A DNA stretch of 64,000 nt from an uncultured Bacteroidota bacterium (lineage in GTDB: Bacteria > Bacteroidota > Bacteroidia > Flavobacteriales > Flavobacteriaceae): NCBI GenBank assembly GCA_902512065.1, contig CABXHU010000006.1, positions 1 through 64,000 on the forward strand. The letters run 5' to 3'. The notes beneath the pieces are model-generated. The model was not told the DNA's origin. It was given only the letters and a program-made list of their open reading frames with translations, and did not search any database. Shown here one piece after another: positions 60,428 through 64,000 of this stretch; position 1 is the stretch's first letter, and every line of letters begins with the position of its first letter. Position numbers and translations under genes: made by a program.

Positions 60428-60662
60428 TACTATTAGCTAAATCAGTTTCTTGAGTAGCAGTATATTTTAGTCCTGTAATGGTACCTGATGCATTAATCTC
60501 TCCGGCGTGATATATTACCTGAGAATAAGAGAATTTGTAATAAGGCTCTATAGGCATTTCTTCATTTACAACTGTACCTTCGCCAACCACAACTTGTGCT
60601 TGAAAGCTAACAGCAAATAGAAATGATAATAACAGTGTTAAAATGTAGTTTTTTTTTATAAT
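60420..60662 (-). pseudogene. N-terminal part of split T9SS secreted protein, no canonical start codon
   Basis: Reverse-strand frame (I)(I)KKNYILTLLLSFLFAVSFQAQVVVGEGTVVNEEMPIEPYYKFSYSQVIYHAGEINASGTITGLKYTATQETDLANSNG*: clear signal peptide and typical start of a T9SS adhesion-like protein. Confidence 0.75.
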
Positions 60663-60684
60663 GTAATTGTTAATTTATAATTTT

Positions 60685-61497
60685 TTATTCCGATATATCA
60701 TCGATTATAGCATCACTTACTCCCATGTTACTAAAACCTCCATCATTATAGAGATTTTGTAGGGTAACCCTTTTTGTAAGATCACTAAAAAGAGTAATTG
60801 TATAGTTTGCACAATCAAGGGCGGTAGCATTACCTAGCGGAGACATTTTCTCTGCATAGGTAATAAAACCATCAAAACCTTTAACCCCATTTGATGCAGT
60901 TGTAGGAGTTGGTGATTGTGAAATTGTATTTACCCTAACTTTTTTATCTTTACCAAAGAAATAGCCAAAACTTCTTGCAATACTTTCTAAGTATGCTTTA
61001 TTATCTGCCATATCATTATAATCTGGAAAAACACGCTGAGCAGCCATATAGGTTAAAGCCACTATACTCCCCCACTTATTCATAGCATCTTGCTTATAAA
61101 GAGTCTGCATTACTTTATGAAATGACATAGCAGAGATATCAGCACCTTTTTGAGTCCAATCATACTTTTGATCAGTATACGCTCTACCTTTTCTAACGTT
61201 AATTGACATTCCTATAGAATGTAAAACAAAATCTAGCTTTCCTCCTAAAATCTTCATAGATTCTGACACCAAATTTTCAAGATCTTCTAATGAAGTAGCG
61301 TCTGCAGCAATAACCTGTGAATTGGTTTTTTTTGCAAGCTCATTGATTTGTCCCATTCTCATAGCAACTGGTGCATTAGACAAGACAAAGCTACCACCTT
61401 CTTCATGAACTCTCTCGGCTGTTATCCAAGCAATTGAATTTTCATCCAATGCTCCAAAAATAATTCCTCTTTTACCTTTTAATAGATTATTTGACAT
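60685..61497 (-). CDS. fabI: Enoyl-ACP reductase (NADH)
   Basis: GKRGIIFGALDENSIAWITAERVHEEG, LHSIGMS, SQSPTPTTASNGVKGF. Confidence 0.95.
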   Translation of the reverse strand: MSNNLLKGKRGIIFGALDENSIAWITAERVHEEGGSFVLSNAPVAMRMGQINELAKKTNSQVIAADATSLEDLENLVSESMKILGGKLDFVLHSIGMSINVRKGRAYTDQKYDWTQKGADISAMSFHKVMQTLYKQDAMNKWGSIVALTYMAAQRVFPDYNDMADNKAYLESIARSFGYFFGKDKKVRVNTISQSPTPTTASNGVKGFDGFITYAEKMSPLGNATALDCANYTITLFSDLTKRVTLQNLYNDGGFSNMGVSDAIIDDISE

Positions 61498-61537
61498 GAC
61501 TTAATATATCTTTATGTAAGTTAAACAATTTTAATTA

Positions 61538-63190
61538 CTAATTCAAAAGCTGTTTTGCATGAGCTACAGCAGAGGCAGAAATCTTGTCTCCTTCAAGCAT
61601 CGTAGCTATTTCAACTATTCGCTCCTCACTATTTAATTTAACTATATTTGTTATAGTTTTTTCCTTTTCCTGAGTTTTTAATACTTTATAATGAGACTCA
61701 CCCTTAGCTGCTATTTGCGGTAGATGAGTAATGGTGAATATTTGCATTTTCCTACTCATCTGTTTCATTATGTATCCAATTTTTTGTGATATTTCACCAG
61801 AAACACCTGTATCTATTTCATCAAACATAAGAGTAGGTAATTGACGATAGTTTGCTAAAATTGATTTTATTGCAAGCATGATTCTTGAAAGCTCACCGCC
61901 AGAAGCAGATTTCTTTAAAAGTTTATAATCACTTCCTTTATTGGCAGTGAATAAAAATGCTATATCATCTTTTCCGTTTAAGTGAAAAGCCTCTTGTTTG
62001 TTAACGTCAATTTTAAATTTTGCGTTTTTCATGCCCAAATCATGAATGATTTTCTGAATTTCAGAAATAAAATATGGTATTGAAGCTATTCTGTTGTCAT
62101 GAATCAATTCAGCTTTTTTATTTAATTCACCCTTCAACTCATCGCGCTCAATACTAACATCACTAATCTTTTGATCAATATTTTCAGAAGTTGAAATGCT
62201 ATCACTAAGCTTTTCATAAATCTCTTGAAGCTCGATAATTGTTGAAACTGAATGCTTTCTAAATAGATTATGAATACTACTTAACTTACCATTAATTTCT
62301 TCTAATTTCTCTGGATTTTCTTCTAAACCCTCTGAACTATTTTCAATCTCATCTGCAATATCATCCACTTCTATAAACACTGATGAAAATCTTTCATAAA
62401 TATCACTAAATGAAGCAGAATTTTCACTTAAACGTTTAAGTGAGTTTTTTAAGTTATTCATCATAGCAATCAATCCATGTTTTTCATCTGAAATCAATTG
62501 ACTACTTTGAACTAATTCTTCTTTTATAAAACTAAAATTTGCTAAATTTTTCTGTTCATCTTCTAATTTTTCCAAGCTTTCATTTAAAATACTAGATGAT
62601 TCGATTTCGTTGGCCAAAAACAAGTTATAATCAAGGGTTTTAATTAATTGATCTTTATTTTGAGTTAATTCCTCTAGTTCTTCTAATTTAGTATTGTATA
62701 AGTCTAATGTACTTTTATATTCTTCAATAATTGATAGATTGTTTGAAATTGAATCAATTACCTCAAATTGAAAATTGTTTTGTGTTAATTCTAAGGTTTG
62801 ATGTTGAGAATGTATGTCAATTATAAAACCACTTATTTTTGATAATTGATTTAGATTCACTGGAGAATCATTTATAAAGGCTCGTGATTTTCCTGAGGTT
62901 AGAATTTCTCTTCTAATAATTGTTTCAGTCTCATAATCAATTTGATTCTCTTTAAAGACTGATTTTAGATTATAATTTCCTACATCAAAAACTCCCTCAA
63001 TTACGCATTTCTTCGAGATATCTTTCACCACTGATATATCAGCTCTTTTTCCCAGAATAAGAGAGAGTCCACCAACTAAAATAGATTTACCCGCACCAGT
63101 TTCTCCAGTAATGATTGACAAACCATTATTAAAACTTACTGAAAGGTTATCAATTAAAGCATAATTCTTTATTGATAAAGTCTTTAACAA
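61538..63190 (-). CDS. recN: DNA repair protein RecN
   Basis: MLKTLSIKNYALIDNLSVSFNNGLSIITGETGAGKSILVGGLSLILGKRAD; SGGELSRIMLAIKSIL; MFDEIDTGVSGEISQKIG. Confidence 0.96.
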   Translation of the reverse strand: MLKTLSIKNYALIDNLSVSFNNGLSIITGETGAGKSILVGGLSLILGKRADISVVKDISKKCVIEGVFDVGNYNLKSVFKENQIDYETETIIRREILTSGKSRAFINDSPVNLNQLSKISGFIIDIHSQHQTLELTQNNFQFEVIDSISNNLSIIEEYKSTLDLYNTKLEELEELTQNKDQLIKTLDYNLFLANEIESSSILNESLEKLEDEQKNLANFSFIKEELVQSSQLISDEKHGLIAMMNNLKNSLKRLSENSASFSDIYERFSSVFIEVDDIADEIENSSEGLEENPEKLEEINGKLSSIHNLFRKHSVSTIIELQEIYEKLSDSISTSENIDQKISDVSIERDELKGELNKKAELIHDNRIASIPYFISEIQKIIHDLGMKNAKFKIDVNKQEAFHLNGKDDIAFLFTANKGSDYKLLKKSASGGELSRIMLAIKSILANYRQLPTLMFDEIDTGVSGEISQKIGYIMKQMSRKMQIFTITHLPQIAAKGESHYKVLKTQEKEKTITNIVKLNSEERIVEIATMLEGDKISASAVAHAKQLLN

Positions 63191-63230
63191 TTGATTTAAA
63201 TTAGGCTACTAAAAGTACTAGTGTTTTTTT

Positions 63231-64000
63231 TTAAAAACTAATTTTTCTCCATTTATCAGAATGATTTGGAGCAATTTTAGATAGTGTAGATATTAAATTA
63301 GTTACCGGTATGCTTGGACCTCCACTAAAAATATCTTGTATTTCATTTGATTTGGTATCAAAAAATACTCTCAGAATAAATGAATTAGGTCTTCTTTTAT
63401 TCATTTGATCCAATAACATAAGAGCTTTGGCTATATTATTCTTAGCTTGTTTTAGATCTGTAGACATAAAATCTAAGCCCTTATAATGATAGTTGTATAA
63501 TACGGCTCTATATTCCTTGTATGTAGGAGAGAGAATGTTATCAATTAAATAGTATCGTGATTGAAGTCCGTCATTAGGAGCCCAACCTTTATAACCATTT
63601 TGTTGAGAAAAATCTAGAATTTTCCGTGCTTGATTATAAAATAAATCTCCACTATTTGGCTCAAAAGTATCTGCATCAATTCCTAAAACCATGTATATAT
63701 GGAAAGCTATTACTGAAACAAGGTTTGATTCAAAAACCTCAGGATTAAATCTTATGTTTTGAAACTCCTGATATCTAAATGTAAAATTCTTGTCATTAAA
63801 GTTGTAAGCTGGAGAATTATATGATGAGTTATAAATAGGTCTAGATGATTGTATCTGTAGGGTTCCTTGAAAAACATCATTATCATAGCTTGAAATATTA
63901 ATAAACATATTACATTCAACCCTTTCGTTATTTCTAATTTTTCTGTTTGTCCATTTAGAGTTATTTATAAACTCTGTTAATTGGTTTTGAAGTGAATTAA
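63231..64000 (-). CDS. DUF4835 family protein (5' end runs off window)
   Basis: The frame stays open past the 63908 ATG to the window end: ...NSLQNQLTEFINNSKWTNRKIRNNERVECNMFINISSYDNDVFQGTLQIQSSRPIYNSSYNSPAYNFND. Confidence 0.88.
   Translation of the reverse strand, partial: NSLQNQLTEFINNSKWTNRKIRNNERVECNMFINISSYDNDVFQGTLQIQSSRPIYNSSYNSPAYNFNDKNFTFRYQEFQNIRFNPEVFESNLVSVIAFHIYMVLGIDADTFEPNSGDLFYNQARKILDFSQQNGYKGWAPNDGLQSRYYLIDNILSPTYKEYRAVLYNYHYKGLDFMSTDLKQAKNNIAKALMLLDQMNKRRPNSFILRVFFDTKSNEIQDIFSGGPSIPVTNLISTLSKIAPNHSDKWRKISF

Overview
This is a compact, AT-rich chromosomal window from a Bacteroidota/Flavobacteriia-like genome. The lineage call rests on MKK-type lipoproteins, a T9SS sorting domain, TTG-N17..19-TAnnTTTG promoters, a fused alpha/beta branched-chain 2-oxoacid dehydrogenase E1, and DUF4835. 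Nearly all of it is housekeeping and lipoprotein genes: purC, PhoH, dnaN, mnmE, glmM, ggt, uvrA, holA, pcrA/uvrD-like, recG, pheT, an ABC-F protein, transaldolase, glyA, smpB, pcm, miaA, a two-component system, coaE, fabI and recN. The bacterial SRP RNA gene is also present. I saw no CRISPR array, prophage, transposase, rRNA or tRNA. I did not find a convincing new multi-gene system. The best second-look items are: (1) a DnaQ-like DEDDh exonuclease with no ATG/GTG/TTG start upstream of its essential DIETTGG motif, with ATT-ATA where the start should be; (2) a T9SS secreted protein split across two frames, also with ATT-ATA in place of ATG; (3) a 34-aa remnant of a hotdog thioesterase; (4) a repeated leader/promoter module and an exact 30-bp direct repeat around small secreted/membrane genes at 16.3-17.6 kb; (5) an orphan HsdR_N nuclease-like protein; (6) small ORFs missed by the ORF track, including a CDGSH protein. 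All calls come from reading the sequence and recognising families; no searches were run.
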